Assembly: GCA_934436435.1 (NCBI GenBank)
Contig: CAKSAN010000005.1
Coordinates: 62,001 to 126,000 of the forward strand
Source of the DNA: an uncultured Acetatifactor sp.
Lineage (GTDB): Bacteria > Bacillota > Clostridia > Lachnospirales > Lachnospiraceae
Length of the DNA: 64,000 bases
Direction: 5' to 3'
Shown here one piece after another: positions 17,656-26,753 of this stretch. Position 1 is the first letter of the stretch, and each line of letters starts with the position of its first letter. The position numbers and the translations under genes were made by a program. The notes below the pieces were generated by a model. It was not told where the DNA came from, did no database searches, and was given only the letters and a program-made list of their open reading frames with translations.

Positions 17656-18114
17656 TTAGTTAAAGGGTAATTCTTCATCGATGCCGTCAGGGATGTTCAT
17701 AAAGCCATCACCGGCTCCGGAAGGAGCGGGGGCATTATTACCACCACCAAAACCAGCGTTCTGGTATCCACCGTCATTATTGCCGGCAGATGCGTTCTTG
17801 CTCTCTGCGAACTCTACGTTCTCAGCCACTACATCGGTAGTGTACACACGCTGTCCATCCTTATTGGTATAGCTGCCGGTCTGGATACGTCCTTCCACAA
17901 CGAACTTTGTTCCCTTGTGGCCGTATCTCTCAATAAACTCACCAGTCTTACCAAACGCTACACAGTTAATAAAATCAGCATCCGGCTCGCCATCACGCTT
18001 AAATCTTCTATCTACTGCAATGGAAAAACGAGCGATCGCTGTTGCGGTAGCTCCCTGAGAATATCTTACCTCAGGATCCCTTGTTAAACGTCCCATAAGA
18101 ATTACTTTATTCAT
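17656..18114 (-). CDS. ssb: Single-stranded DNA-binding protein
   Basis: This 152-residue protein has an N-terminal OB fold (about 1-105), with NKVILMGRLTRDPEVRY, AIARFSIAVDR, DFINCVAFGKTGEF and the KFVVEGRIQTGSY strand. A Gly/Asn-rich linker follows and the acidic tip DEELPFN contacts replication and repair partners. It binds single-stranded DNA as a tetramer. Placement between rpsF and rpsR is the standard Bacillota arrangement. Confidence 0.98.
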   Translation of the reverse strand: MNKVILMGRLTRDPEVRYSQGATATAIARFSIAVDRRFKRDGEPDADFINCVAFGKTGEFIERYGHKGTKFVVEGRIQTGSYTNKDGQRVYTTDVVAENVEFAESKNASAGNNDGGYQNAGFGGGNNAPAPSGAGDGFMNIPDGIDEELPFN

Positions 18115-18135
18115 ATTTCGCTTCTCGCTTTCTGT

Positions 18136-18426
18136 TTATGCCTCGTCCTGTCTAACGCATAAGTATCTGATCACGTTGTCCATGATACGAACACGGCTCT
18201 CGATCTCTGCAGGAACAGTGCTCTCAGCTTCGAATCTGATGAAGTAGTAGAAAGCTTCTTTCATCTTCTGAACTTCGTAAGCAAGCTTCTTCTTGCCCCA
18301 CTCGTCCACTTCTGTGATGTTGCCGCCGAATCTCTCAACCAGTGCCTTGCACTTGTCAACAACGGCTGCTCTCTCATCATCCTCGATCTTAGCGCTAACA
18401 ACAACGGCTAATTCGTACTTGTTCAT
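18136..18426 (-). CDS. rpsF: 30S ribosomal protein S6
   Basis: This 96-residue protein reads MNKYELAVVVSAKIEDDE, then WGKKKLAYEVQKMKEAFYYF and IMDNVIRYLCVR, the S6 ferredoxin-like fold. It partners S18 on the 30S platform. It is the first gene of the operon, with an AGGAGG ribosome site. In many bacteria the S6-S18 complex represses its own leader mRNA; the ~70-nt leader here may do the same, but I could not draw the expected structure with confidence. Confidence 0.98.
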   Translation of the reverse strand: MNKYELAVVVSAKIEDDERAAVVDKCKALVERFGGNITEVDEWGKKKLAYEVQKMKEAFYYFIRFEAESTVPAEIESRVRIMDNVIRYLCVRQDEA

Positions 18427-18499
18427 GTTAGTTACCTCCTTTTGGTCTCTGGCCCATACTTAGCATATGAGCAAGGAATAAAGTGTCTCACGAAAGAAC

Positions 18500-18528
18500 A
18501 TGTTACCATATTACCGTCCACTTTTCAA
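18500..18528 (-). promoter_or_regulatory. Candidate promoter of rpsF operon
   Basis: Minus-strand TTGAAA (18523-18528) lies 17 bp from TAACAT (18500-18505). The -35 overlaps the end of the DUF951 gene. The match is moderate, but the position suits a 70-nt leader before rpsF. Confidence 0.45.
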
Positions 18529-18707
18529 GCTTTTTCAACGATTTCTTTCACATTTTTTTCTAGCAGTTTTCTGGCGATCATGATCTGATGCCCGCACCCC
18601 AGACATTTCAGTCGGAAATCCGCTCCCACCCGGAGTACTTCCCATTCCCTGCTGCCGCAGGGATGCTGTTTTTTCAGTTTTAATACATCTCCTACATTGA
18701 TATCCAT
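18525..18707 (-). CDS. DUF951 family protein
   Basis: This 60-residue protein opens DINVGDVLKLKKQHPCGS and continues WEVLRVGADFRLKCLGC, which is the DUF951 signature with conserved cysteines able to bind metal. Members are widespread in Bacillota and are often located near ssb, ychF or mechanosensitive-channel genes. No function is established. It begins 18 bp after the DUF218 gene and is probably cotranscribed with it. Confidence 0.9.
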   Translation of the reverse strand: MDINVGDVLKLKKQHPCGSREWEVLRVGADFRLKCLGCGHQIMIARKLLEKNVKEIVEKA

Positions 18708-18725
18708 AATCTTTTCCTCTTAATC

Positions 18726-19559
18726 TTATAAATGGTTCGCCATAAAGTCCTTCACCACACCACAGGCCTCCCGCAGCAGATTATTCGGCACGGTAAGGGG
18801 ATAAGTTCCCGCGGATAGTCCCTCCGCATGGGCATAGCCCTGTTTACTGGCGATTGCCAGTGCCCGGAACATGTGAAAATTATTGGTGACAATGACAACT
18901 CTGTCCTCGGACCTATTGAGCAGTTCCCCGCTGTAGATCAGATTCTGTGTGGTATTGGTGGAGGCATCCTCTGTAAGAATCCGTTCCGGATCGATCCCGG
19001 CGGCTTCCAGATAGCCTTTCATACCCTCCGCTTCACTGATGGGTTCATTATATCCCTGTCCGCCGGACACGATGACTTTGGTCTCCGGGTTGGCATTCAG
19101 ATATTCTATGGCTTTGTCCAGACGTTTCTGTAACACATAGCTGGGCCCCGAAGTCTTCCACTGGGCTCCCAGAATGATCACATAATCAGCTCCCGCCTGC
19201 GCCGTAGCATAAAACTTACTGGCAATCATTCCTTCTATAATAAGAAGCAACACCACTCCTGCCGCCACCAGACTCCGGAAGGTGACACGCAGCCATCCTG
19301 GAATCCGATCACGCACCTCCCTATGGGTCAGTATCCATGCCCATGCGGCGCAAAAGACACCAATCACACCCCAGATCAGGAAAAAGTAACTGCCAAAGCT
19401 GACAAAGAGACCAATTCCCAGGCAGTACAGCAGACACAGCAACGCCAAGATATACAGCAGTCCTGCTCCGTAATGTTTCTGCCCAACGCCTCTGCCTCTG
19501 GGATCCAGATAGATCACTTTTTTACTTTTTTCTCTTGGAATCAAGCGGTCCCTTTTCAT
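18726..19559 (-). CDS. YdcF/DUF218 family membrane protein
   Basis: This 277-residue protein has an N-terminal basic segment, four membrane helices (about 30-115), and a C-terminal DUF218 domain with DYVIILGAQWKTSGPS, SGGQGYNEPISEAEGM, ILTEDASTNTTQNL and VTNNFHMFRA. Related proteins (SanA, ElyC, YdcF) affect envelope integrity in Gram-negative bacteria; the biochemical role remains unclear. The start is preceded by a weak GGAGG-like purine run. It precedes DUF951 on the same strand. Confidence 0.88.
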   Translation of the reverse strand: MKRDRLIPREKSKKVIYLDPRGRGVGQKHYGAGLLYILALLCLLYCLGIGLFVSFGSYFFLIWGVIGVFCAAWAWILTHREVRDRIPGWLRVTFRSLVAAGVVLLLIIEGMIASKFYATAQAGADYVIILGAQWKTSGPSYVLQKRLDKAIEYLNANPETKVIVSGGQGYNEPISEAEGMKGYLEAAGIDPERILTEDASTNTTQNLIYSGELLNRSEDRVVIVTNNFHMFRALAIASKQGYAHAEGLSAGTYPLTVPNNLLREACGVVKDFMANHL

Positions 19560-19773
19560 ACTGCCTCCATTCTTTTTCTATCGTCTATTGTAGCATATCT
19601 CCCGCATTGGTCTCAATACCACATAATTTAGGGTTTTCTTAATTTTTTCGAAAATTTCTATTGAAAATTTTCTTTTGCGGTGCCGGTTGACTTGCCCGCT
19701 CACGGAAACTATGATGTAACTATACCGTAACGAATATTTCGTGCACCGCAACAGAAAATGGGAGGAAGAAATT

Positions 19774-20511
19774 ATGGAACCATGGCAGGAACAGATTGAG
19801 GAATTGCAAAAGATCATCGATACCTATGACAATATCGTATTTTTCGGCGGAGCGGGTGTCTCCACCGAGAGCGGAATTCCGGACTTCCGCAGCGTGGACG
19901 GTCTGTACCACCAGCAATACGACTATCCGCCGGAAACGATTCTTAGCCACACCTTTTACCGCTCCCATCCGGAAGAATTCTTCCGTTTTTACCGGAATAA
20001 AATGCTCTTCCCAAAGGCAGAGCCCAATGCTGCCCATAAGAAACTGGCCGAGCTGGAAGCAGCCGGCAAAGTCCGTGCCGTGATCACCCAGAATATTGAT
20101 GGGCTGCATCAGGCTGCCGGAAGCAAGACCGTGCTGGAGCTCCACGGCTCCGTGCTTCGCAATTACTGTGAGAAATGTCATCAGTTCTACGGAATCGATG
20201 CGGTCCTAAACAGCACCGGCGTTCCCCGCTGTGAAAAGTGCGGCGGTATCATCAAGCCGGATGTGGTTCTGTACGAAGAGGGATTGGATGAAAAGACGTT
20301 AAATGCCGCCGTCAGATACATCCACGAAGCAGATGTTCTGATCATCGGCGGCACTTCTCTGGCTGTCTATCCCGCAGCCGGGTTAATTGATTATTTTCAG
20401 GGACAGAAACTGGTCGTCATCAATAAGAGCGCGACACCCAGAGATAATAACGCGGATCTCCTGGTTCAGGGACCGATCGGGGAAGTATTTCATTCGATCC
20501 AGAACCCGTAG
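19774..20511 (+). CDS. cobB: Sir2-family NAD-dependent protein deacylase
   Basis: This 245-residue sirtuin has the NAD-binding motifs FFGGAGVSTESGIPDFRS and ITQNIDGLH, the catalytic His124 in ELHGSV, and a zinc site CEKC plus CEKCGG (Cys132, 135, 153, 156). It removes acyl groups from lysines using NAD. The start at 19774 follows GGGAGGAAGAAATT; the frame extends upstream to a GTG at 19741 with no ribosome site. It converges on the LacM gene and overlaps its 3' end by 22 bp. The symbol is by family. Confidence 0.93.
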   Translation: MEPWQEQIEELQKIIDTYDNIVFFGGAGVSTESGIPDFRSVDGLYHQQYDYPPETILSHTFYRSHPEEFFRFYRNKMLFPKAEPNAAHKKLAELEAAGKVRAVITQNIDGLHQAAGSKTVLELHGSVLRNYCEKCHQFYGIDAVLNSTGVPRCEKCGGIIKPDVVLYEEGLDEKTLNAAVRYIHEADVLIIGGTSLAVYPAAGLIDYFQGQKLVVINKSATPRDNNADLLVQGPIGEVFHSIQNP

Positions 20512-21431
20512 GAGAGATCCTGCTCTCCGCTGATATGATAAGGGGATTCCACATCAGCTCCCCAGCTGTCGATTCCTCCAACGCCTCTGACAGCTCCCAG
20601 AACGGACAGTACCGTTCTGCGGGCAGGAGGCAGTTCTTCCTGATGCAGGGCATTTTCCAGCTCCTGCGCCGTATAAGGCAGACAGGAAAAGGCGAACGTT
20701 TTTCCTTCCTCAGCCATCACTTTCAGTCTGCTTTCCATCCCTGCATGGTCTGTATTGTCTAAAGATGTCTTTCTTGTGATCTCCACCCATTTTGTCTGCA
20801 TATGTATCCCACAGTCCTGGGGCACCAGATAGGGTGTTACAGGCATTCCCTGCACCTCATAAATTCCGGAAATGCCACCGGCCATACGATCCGGATAGGT
20901 CTCTCCGGACAGACCTTCGTAAGTATATCCCTCTGCCGCCGTGGGCATCAGGAATCTTAGGCCCAATACGGGAAGCTCCGGGAGCCCTTGTCTGCCATGA
21001 TAATCCACCTGTACATGGATCCTGCCGTCCGCTTCCACCAAATAGCCTACCGTGACCTCCGTCGTCGGTACCGTGGGCGTTTCGTAAGTATAGGTGATCT
21101 CGAACCGGTTGCAGCTCTCGCTGCCGTTATATTTATTGTTCTCCGGTGCCGAGGGGATACCGATCTCCTGTCCGTCCATCCGGGCGGTTACTTTTATGCA
21201 GCGCACGAAACGATCCGCAGCAGACCAGACGGCACTGCGAAAAGCGAAGCCGTTGCCTCTGTCGTTGTCCGTGGCCGCCCGCCAGAAAGCAGGTCTGGGA
21301 AACCGGTACAGCCACTCTTTTCCATCCTTGTATAAAGATTCCATACCACCCATCCCCACAGAGAAAATGTAGGCAAAATCCTGTCCCTGTATTCCGATGG
21401 TCACATCACCGATCACGATTCTGAGTGCCAT
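20490..21431 (-). CDS. lacM: Beta-galactosidase small subunit
   Basis: This 313-residue protein corresponds to the C-terminal beta-galactosidase small-chain domain (domain 5) of GH2 LacZ, with FWRAATDNDRGNGFAFR, YEGLSGETYPDR and SWGADVESPYHISGEQDLSYGF near the end. It has no catalytic residues of its own and completes the active site of the large subunit. Its start lies inside the 3' end of the large-subunit gene (26-bp overlap), behind AGGAGGTGAGA. The heterodimeric LacL/LacM arrangement is known from Lactobacillales. Confidence 0.92.
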   Translation of the reverse strand: MALRIVIGDVTIGIQGQDFAYIFSVGMGGMESLYKDGKEWLYRFPRPAFWRAATDNDRGNGFAFRSAVWSAADRFVRCIKVTARMDGQEIGIPSAPENNKYNGSESCNRFEITYTYETPTVPTTEVTVGYLVEADGRIHVQVDYHGRQGLPELPVLGLRFLMPTAAEGYTYEGLSGETYPDRMAGGISGIYEVQGMPVTPYLVPQDCGIHMQTKWVEITRKTSLDNTDHAGMESRLKVMAEEGKTFAFSCLPYTAQELENALHQEELPPARRTVLSVLGAVRGVGGIDSWGADVESPYHISGEQDLSYGFWIE

Positions 21432-23328
21432 AGTAGTATCTCACCTCCTGCATTGCCGGTTTTTCGCTACGATCCGCGAAGAGTATTCCGTTGCCGGAAA
21501 ATTCATAGTCACTGGGACGATCGTCAAAGTCTCCGCCGTAGCGCAGAACCTTGCTTCCTGTGACCTCGTCCTCCACCCACAGCGCCTGATCGATATAATC
21601 CCAGATAAATCCGCCCTGATACATTTCAAAGCGATCCAATAATTCCATATAGGATTTCATGCCGCCCAGAGAGTTGCCCATATCATGCATATATTCGCAT
21701 AACAGATAGGGTTTCTTCGGGTCATGCTCCAGATAATCTATAATTTCCTGCGGGTACGCATACATACGGCTCTCCACATCGGAGATCTGATCCTCATAGG
21801 CTCTGTTATGGAAGACACCTTCATAATGTACCAGCCGCAGGTCATCCTTTTCCTTGAAGAACTGCTGCATGGCGGCAATATCGTCTCCGGCATAGGATTC
21901 ATTTCCCAGAGACCAGAACAGGATCGAAGGATGATTCTTATAACATTCAAAATTCGTTCTGGCACGGTCCACCACCGCTTCCCGCCACTCCGGCAGGGAT
22001 CCGGGTACATTCCAGGAGGGTTCTACCGCTCCCATCTTCTGCCAGGAGCCGTGGCTTTCCAGATTGGTCTCCGCCATCATGTAAATACCGGCTTCGTCAC
22101 ACAGGCTGTACCATTCTCTGCGATCCGGATAATGACAAGTTCGGACGGCGTTAATATGGTTGCGCTTGAAGCACTCGATGTCCCATTTCATGTCTTCCAT
22201 GGAAATGCATCGCCCGGAAGCCGCATTCCACTCATGGCGGTTTACGCCGCAGATCACCAGTCGTTTGCCGTTTAGTTTCATTACCTTATGGTCTATGACG
22301 AACTCCCGGAAACCTATGGCATAGGGTACTACTTCTATGACACTTCCGTCAGAATCTTTTACCTGCAATTCCAGATGGTACAGTACCGGATTCTCGTGGC
22401 TCCAGGGCTGCACCTTCTGTGACAGTTCCTGCTGTATCCGCAGGGTCTGTTCCGCTTCTCCTGTGAAAATACTTTCCTGTTCCCACAGGCTTCTTCCCTT
22501 GCTGTCCGCTAGGCACATCTTCAGACTGCCGTTTCCCGCCGCACCCTTTTTTTCTGCTGCCGCGGATATTTTTACCGTAAGATCCAGTTTTCCTGTCTCC
22601 TGTGCTGCGGAATAATAGGGCTTCACCCACAGGTCTTCCACATGGATGTCCGGCTTTGCACACAGCTCCACGCTGCGGAAGATTCCGAAGAAGCGGAAGA
22701 AATCCTGATCCTCCAGAAAGGCTGCCGTACTGCGCTTGTGTACTTCCACCGCCAGCAGATTATCTTTTTCCCTGATATATGGTGTCAGGTCGAATTCCGA
22801 AGGGGTAAAGCTGTCCTCCGCATAGCCGATAAAGTGCCCGTTCAGCCACACATACATGGCCTGCTCCACACCTTCAAAGCAGACAGTGACCCGTTTGCCC
22901 CGCAGCCCTTCCTCCAGATCGAACCGTCTGCGGTAGGAACCAACGGGATTGTATTCCGCTTCACTGAAAGAGCCTTCCGCCTTGCCTTTTCCCAGCGTGT
23001 AAGCCGGACGGCGATATATTTTCCCTTCCCAGGGATACATGGTGTTGATGTAATGAATCTTGTCATAGCCTGCCAGTTCTATATGCCCCGGCACGGTGAT
23101 CCGGTCAAATCGGGAGGCATCATAATCCTCCCGATAGAATTCTGCCGGACGCTCTGCCGCATTTTTTGCATAACAAAATTCCCAACTACCGTCCAGTGAC
23201 TGATACAGGGAGCTGTTCCCGCTCTCCGCCTCTGCCGCACTGCCATAGCTGCGGTGGTCACTGTGGGCCGGAAGCTGTCCGACCCTGAATACCTGCGGGT
23301 CGTCCAGCCATCGGATATCTGCTTCCAT
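21406..23328 (-). CDS. lacL: Beta-galactosidase large subunit (GH2)
   Basis: This 640-residue GH2 subunit hydrolyses lactose or other beta-galactosides in the cytoplasm. It has the sugar-binding jelly roll (WLNGHFIGYAEDSFTPSEFD), an Ig-like domain, and the TIM barrel with VICGVNRHEWN, the acid/base Glu477 in LGNESYAGDDI, the nucleophile Glu545 in LLCEYMHDMGNS, and GGFIWDYIDQAL. It stops about 320 residues short of a full LacZ; the missing part is encoded by the overlapping downstream gene. There is no signal peptide. The start follows AGGAGGAGAAAAC, 33 bp after the permease. Confidence 0.95.
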   Translation of the reverse strand: MEADIRWLDDPQVFRVGQLPAHSDHRSYGSAAEAESGNSSLYQSLDGSWEFCYAKNAAERPAEFYREDYDASRFDRITVPGHIELAGYDKIHYINTMYPWEGKIYRRPAYTLGKGKAEGSFSEAEYNPVGSYRRRFDLEEGLRGKRVTVCFEGVEQAMYVWLNGHFIGYAEDSFTPSEFDLTPYIREKDNLLAVEVHKRSTAAFLEDQDFFRFFGIFRSVELCAKPDIHVEDLWVKPYYSAAQETGKLDLTVKISAAAEKKGAAGNGSLKMCLADSKGRSLWEQESIFTGEAEQTLRIQQELSQKVQPWSHENPVLYHLELQVKDSDGSVIEVVPYAIGFREFVIDHKVMKLNGKRLVICGVNRHEWNAASGRCISMEDMKWDIECFKRNHINAVRTCHYPDRREWYSLCDEAGIYMMAETNLESHGSWQKMGAVEPSWNVPGSLPEWREAVVDRARTNFECYKNHPSILFWSLGNESYAGDDIAAMQQFFKEKDDLRLVHYEGVFHNRAYEDQISDVESRMYAYPQEIIDYLEHDPKKPYLLCEYMHDMGNSLGGMKSYMELLDRFEMYQGGFIWDYIDQALWVEDEVTGSKVLRYGGDFDDRPSDYEFSGNGILFADRSEKPAMQEVRYYYGTQNRDR

Positions 23329-23361
23329 GTTTTCTCCTCCTGATTCCTTTCCTGTTTTTTA

Positions 23362-24195
23362 CTATTCTTTTACTGCGCCTGCCGCGATTCCCGCCAGAAT
23401 GTATTTCTGGAAGAAGATGTAAGTCAGTACCGTGGGGATCATGACTACGATGATACCGGCTGCCAGTGTCTGCCAGGAGCCCTGCTGTGCGTTCGCATAA
23501 TCCATCAGGAAGGTGGTAATGGTACGCAGCTTGTTCTTCGGCATGTACAGATAGGGGATGTACATGTCATTGATGATATTGATGGCCTTGACAATACATA
23601 CCGTGGCTGTGGCCGGTGCCAGCAGCGGGAAAATGATCTTGTAGAACAGCTGGAAGTAGGAACAGCCGTCCAACAGTGCCGCTTCGTCCAGAGATACCGA
23701 CAATCCTGAGATAAACTGTCTGTAAATGTACAACTGCATCAGATCGGATGCAATGTAGATCACAATGGGTGCTCCCAGAGTATTGTACAGATGGAATCCG
23801 TTGATGATACGGAATCTGGAGATCTCTGTTACAAAGGAGGGGATCAGCATTCCCAGGAAAAACAGTCCCACGACGAACTTTTTACCGCGGAATTCAAAAC
23901 GTTCAATAATAAATGCAGTGATGGTTCCCAACATAACGTTAAATACCAGAGAAACCACCAGTATTATTATAGTATTTTTAAATCCGATCAGCAAATATTT
24001 GTTGGTAAATACTTTTTTATAATTTTCAAAAGTCAGGTCACTTCCGGTAGGCGGCAGCAACGGGGAAGACAATGTCATGGCGCCCTTGGACTTTAAGGAA
24101 GCGAACAATGTCAGAAGGATTGGTGCCAGCACGATAATGACCATTCCAATACATATTATCTGTTTGATTACCTGTTGAGTTACTCTCTTTGCCAT
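23362..24195 (-). CDS. Sugar ABC transporter permease, MalG type
   Basis: This 277-residue permease has six helices and the loop DEAALLDGCSYFQLFYKI followed by IFPLLAPA, and ends AGIAAGAVKE. It lies 21 bp after the MalF-type permease and 33 bp before the beta-galactosidase. The pair therefore probably imports lactose or a beta-galactoside. No ATPase gene is present in the operon. Confidence 0.93.
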   Translation of the reverse strand: MAKRVTQQVIKQIICIGMVIIVLAPILLTLFASLKSKGAMTLSSPLLPPTGSDLTFENYKKVFTNKYLLIGFKNTIIILVVSLVFNVMLGTITAFIIERFEFRGKKFVVGLFFLGMLIPSFVTEISRFRIINGFHLYNTLGAPIVIYIASDLMQLYIYRQFISGLSVSLDEAALLDGCSYFQLFYKIIFPLLAPATATVCIVKAINIINDMYIPYLYMPKNKLRTITTFLMDYANAQQGSWQTLAAGIIVVMIPTVLTYIFFQKYILAGIAAGAVKE

Positions 24196-24216
24196 ATGCT
24201 ATCGCATCCTTTCTGT

Positions 24217-25104
24217 TTATTTGTCTCTCAGAACCAGACCGTGAATGATCTTGTTCTGGATCACATAGATGATCACGATCATCAGCATGATCGCCACTGC
24301 CATAGTCGCTGCCAGACCGAAGTTCGAGAAAGTGAACGCCGTTTTGATGGTGTACAGCGTGAAGGTGGAAGAGGCATAGCCGGGACCGCCTGCAGTCATG
24401 ACGAAAGGAATATCGAATACCTGCAATGCTCCGCGGATATTGTCAAACAGTACAAAATCCACCATCAACATGATTGCAGGAACCTGTATGTATTTGAAAA
24501 TCTGTCCGGTGCTTGCGCCGTCGATCTTGGCTGCCTCCAGAATATCCGTGGGGATGGACTGCAGGGCTGCCATAAACAGGATCACATGATATCCGCTAAA
24601 TCTCCAGACAGATACAGATGCCAATACGAAATTAACGATCTTTTCATCGGATAACCAGTTGCGGATCAGACTTTCCAGATGCAGGGCAGTCAGGATTCCG
24701 TTGAAGGCACCGTTGATTGGGGAAAAGAAATAGGAAAAGGCGTAGGAAATGGCAACGCCGTTAATAATATAAGGTAAAAATACCATGGTCTTGTAGAACT
24801 TTGCCGCCCGCAGCTTACTGGTCAGCAGCACCGCAAAGGCAAGCTCTACCAGAATCATAAGCAAATGGATCACAAAATATACAGCATTGTTCCGTAAGGA
24901 CAGCCAGAGGTCCTTATTGTTTAACATGGAAATATAGTTTTCAAGATTAATAAAATGATAATCTGCTGAAAATCCGTCCCAGTCCGTGAAACTCATGCGG
25001 AACAGGTCAATCGCCGGGAACACCACAAATGCGATCAGTAAAGTAACCGGTACCAGCAAGGATATGAAAATAAACTGTCTGCGTTTCTTGTTTAATTTAT
25101 TCAT
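24217..25104 (-). CDS. Sugar ABC transporter permease, MalF type
   Basis: This 295-residue permease shows SFTDWDGFSADYHFINLENY after the first helix and the EAA loop LEAAKIDGASTGQIFKYI. It is the partner of the permease at 23362-24195 and lies after the binding-protein gene, with a stem-loop in the gap. Confidence 0.93.
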   Translation of the reverse strand: MNKLNKKRRQFIFISLLVPVTLLIAFVVFPAIDLFRMSFTDWDGFSADYHFINLENYISMLNNKDLWLSLRNNAVYFVIHLLMILVELAFAVLLTSKLRAAKFYKTMVFLPYIINGVAISYAFSYFFSPINGAFNGILTALHLESLIRNWLSDEKIVNFVLASVSVWRFSGYHVILFMAALQSIPTDILEAAKIDGASTGQIFKYIQVPAIMLMVDFVLFDNIRGALQVFDIPFVMTAGGPGYASSTFTLYTIKTAFTFSNFGLAATMAVAIMLMIVIIYVIQNKIIHGLVLRDK

Positions 25105-25128
25105 GGATATCCCTCTCTTTATGATTTT

Positions 25129-25151
25129 CGGGAGCCGCTGCGCAGCTCCCG
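25129..25151 (-). terminator. Stem-loop between binding protein and permease
   Basis: CGGGAGC and GCTCCCG form a 7-bp GC-rich stem with a 9-nt loop (CGCTGCGCA) that can itself pair weakly. No strong U-tract follows on the minus strand. Its position after the binding-protein gene is shared with three other operons here. Confidence 0.65.
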
Positions 25152-25175
25152 ATATATCAGATTTCTAAATTCGTT

Positions 25176-26537
25176 TTACTGGATGCCCAGCTTGGTTCTT
25201 GCGTCCTTCCATTTCTGGTTCAGTTCATTCATCTTGCTGTCCAGATCGAAGTTGCCGGTCAGCATCTCTGCACCAAGCTTCTTGTAGTCGAAGGTGGTCT
25301 CGTTCTGAATGGCTGTGAAGTCATCTCCGCCGCCGTCGTATGTAACTACCTGCTTATCCGGGCACAAGGTATCTGCCTCTGCAAGGATAGGATCCTTCTC
25401 CTTCGGGAAATTCGTCATGGAAGAAGAGGAGGAAATATATGCCAGATACTCAGGATACCAGTCTTCGGAGTAGAACCACTCTACAAATGCCTTGGCTGCT
25501 TCGGGGTTCTTGGAATGTGTGGTCACACCCATGAAGGAGTCACCCTGTACGATCACGTTGTAAGGATCGGAAGTAGTGTTTCTGGTAGGAAGATAGAATG
25601 CTCCCAGTTCGGAAGTATCTTCTGCCTGGTTCTGGATGTTCTGAAGTCCCCAGTCACCCAGTGCAATGATGGCTGCCTGTTTGGAAGAGAACAGTGCGGT
25701 TGCCTGATCGGAACCCATTCCCAGAGGATCCTTGCCCATGACACCGGAGTTGAACAGTTCATAGGCCTTGCTGTATGCCTTGTAGATGTCTGTTCCCTGG
25801 GCGAAAGGCTCATCCTGGGTTGCCATGGTGTTCCAGTTCTGTCCGTTACCGGATTCCAGAGCGGGCATGAACTCCATGTAAGGGTAGTCAGGCCACTCAT
25901 CCTTGAAACCGCAGGCAATTGCCATGAAGTTGGCATTGTCTTTTCCATAATAGTCCTGTAAGGTCTTGGCTGCGTCTTCGAACTCGCCCCAGGTGGTAGG
26001 CACTTCTACGCCGGCCTCTTTGAACATGTCTTTCCAATAATATACATACTCATAACCACAGGTCATGGGGATGCCGAGAATCTTGCCGTCTACGGCGTAT
26101 CCTGCCGCCAGTTCATTGTTCTTGGCTGCCTCGGTGTCGGACAGATCCAGCAGATACTCCTTAAATCTTGCCAGCGTGAAGGTCTTATTGAACATAACGT
26201 CGGGCAGCTGGTTAGCCGATGCTCTCATCTTCATGGCATTCCAGTACTCGGAGTCATCTTTGATCTTCTCTATTTCAACATCAATGTCAGGATACTTCTC
26301 CTGGAACTTACCTACCATATCATTGGATTCAATGAAATCGTTCAGGTTGTTGTCCCAGATGGTAAAGGTAATGGTTCCGCTTAAGTTCTCATTGGAAGCT
26401 GCGGCGGTTCCTTCTGTTTTGCTGTCTGTTGTTGCACCATTATTAGTAGTGCTGCTTTCTGCTGTGCTGCCGCATCCGGTAAGTAACCCCATGCCCATAA
26501 CGCATGCAAGCACTGCTGCTATAACCCTCTTTTTCAT
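25176..26537 (-). CDS. Extracellular sugar-binding lipoprotein of the galactoside operon
   Basis: This 453-residue receptor has a signal ending LLTGC, a Thr/Ser-rich linker, and a family 1 solute-binding domain (GTITFTIWDNNLNDF, PDIDVEIEKI, WKDMFKEAGVEVPTTWGEF). It heads the operon with two permeases and LacL/LacM. The start follows AAGGAGGAAGAAAAC. The membrane AraC regulator is encoded just upstream, and the linked enzymes suggest a beta-galactoside ligand. Confidence 0.93.
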   Translation of the reverse strand: MKKRVIAAVLACVMGMGLLTGCGSTAESSTTNNGATTDSKTEGTAAASNENLSGTITFTIWDNNLNDFIESNDMVGKFQEKYPDIDVEIEKIKDDSEYWNAMKMRASANQLPDVMFNKTFTLARFKEYLLDLSDTEAAKNNELAAGYAVDGKILGIPMTCGYEYVYYWKDMFKEAGVEVPTTWGEFEDAAKTLQDYYGKDNANFMAIACGFKDEWPDYPYMEFMPALESGNGQNWNTMATQDEPFAQGTDIYKAYSKAYELFNSGVMGKDPLGMGSDQATALFSSKQAAIIALGDWGLQNIQNQAEDTSELGAFYLPTRNTTSDPYNVIVQGDSFMGVTTHSKNPEAAKAFVEWFYSEDWYPEYLAYISSSSSMTNFPKEKDPILAEADTLCPDKQVVTYDGGGDDFTAIQNETTFDYKKLGAEMLTGNFDLDSKMNELNQKWKDARTKLGIQ

Positions 26538-26586
26538 ACGTTTTCTTCCTCCTTGTGGAAAATGTTTGGTTGCTGTTTACGAGGCT

Positions 26587-26613
26587 AAGTATAGCAACCG
26601 TGCAAAATTTGCG
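26587..26613 (-). promoter_or_regulatory. Candidate regulated promoter of galactoside operon
   Basis: On the minus strand a -10-like TATACT (26587-26592) has no good -35. In its place lies a near-palindrome GTGCAAAATTTGCGC (26599-26613 on the plus strand). A weak -35 with a dyad at that position is what an activator-dependent promoter looks like, so the AraC regulator could bind here. The rest of the 216-bp gap holds only the terminator at 26703-26733. Confidence 0.35.
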
Positions 26614-26702
26614 CCATTTCATATCTTCCGTTTTCTTGATAAATGGTACTAAGTACGATTTGTCTGCTTTTGATCTATCGTTGGAATTCTTGAGGAAACG
26701 TA

Positions 26703-26733
26703 ACAAAACGCGGGGATTTTCCCTGCGTTTTGT
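26703..26733 (-). terminator. Terminator of AraC regulator gene
   Basis: ACAAAACGCGGGGA and its complement ending GCGTTTTGT form an imperfect 13-bp stem around a 4-nt loop 21 bp after the stop at 26754. The stem has T/A runs at both ends and may act in both directions. Confidence 0.75.
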
Positions 26734-26753
26734 ATTGTGTCCCTGTAAAATTA

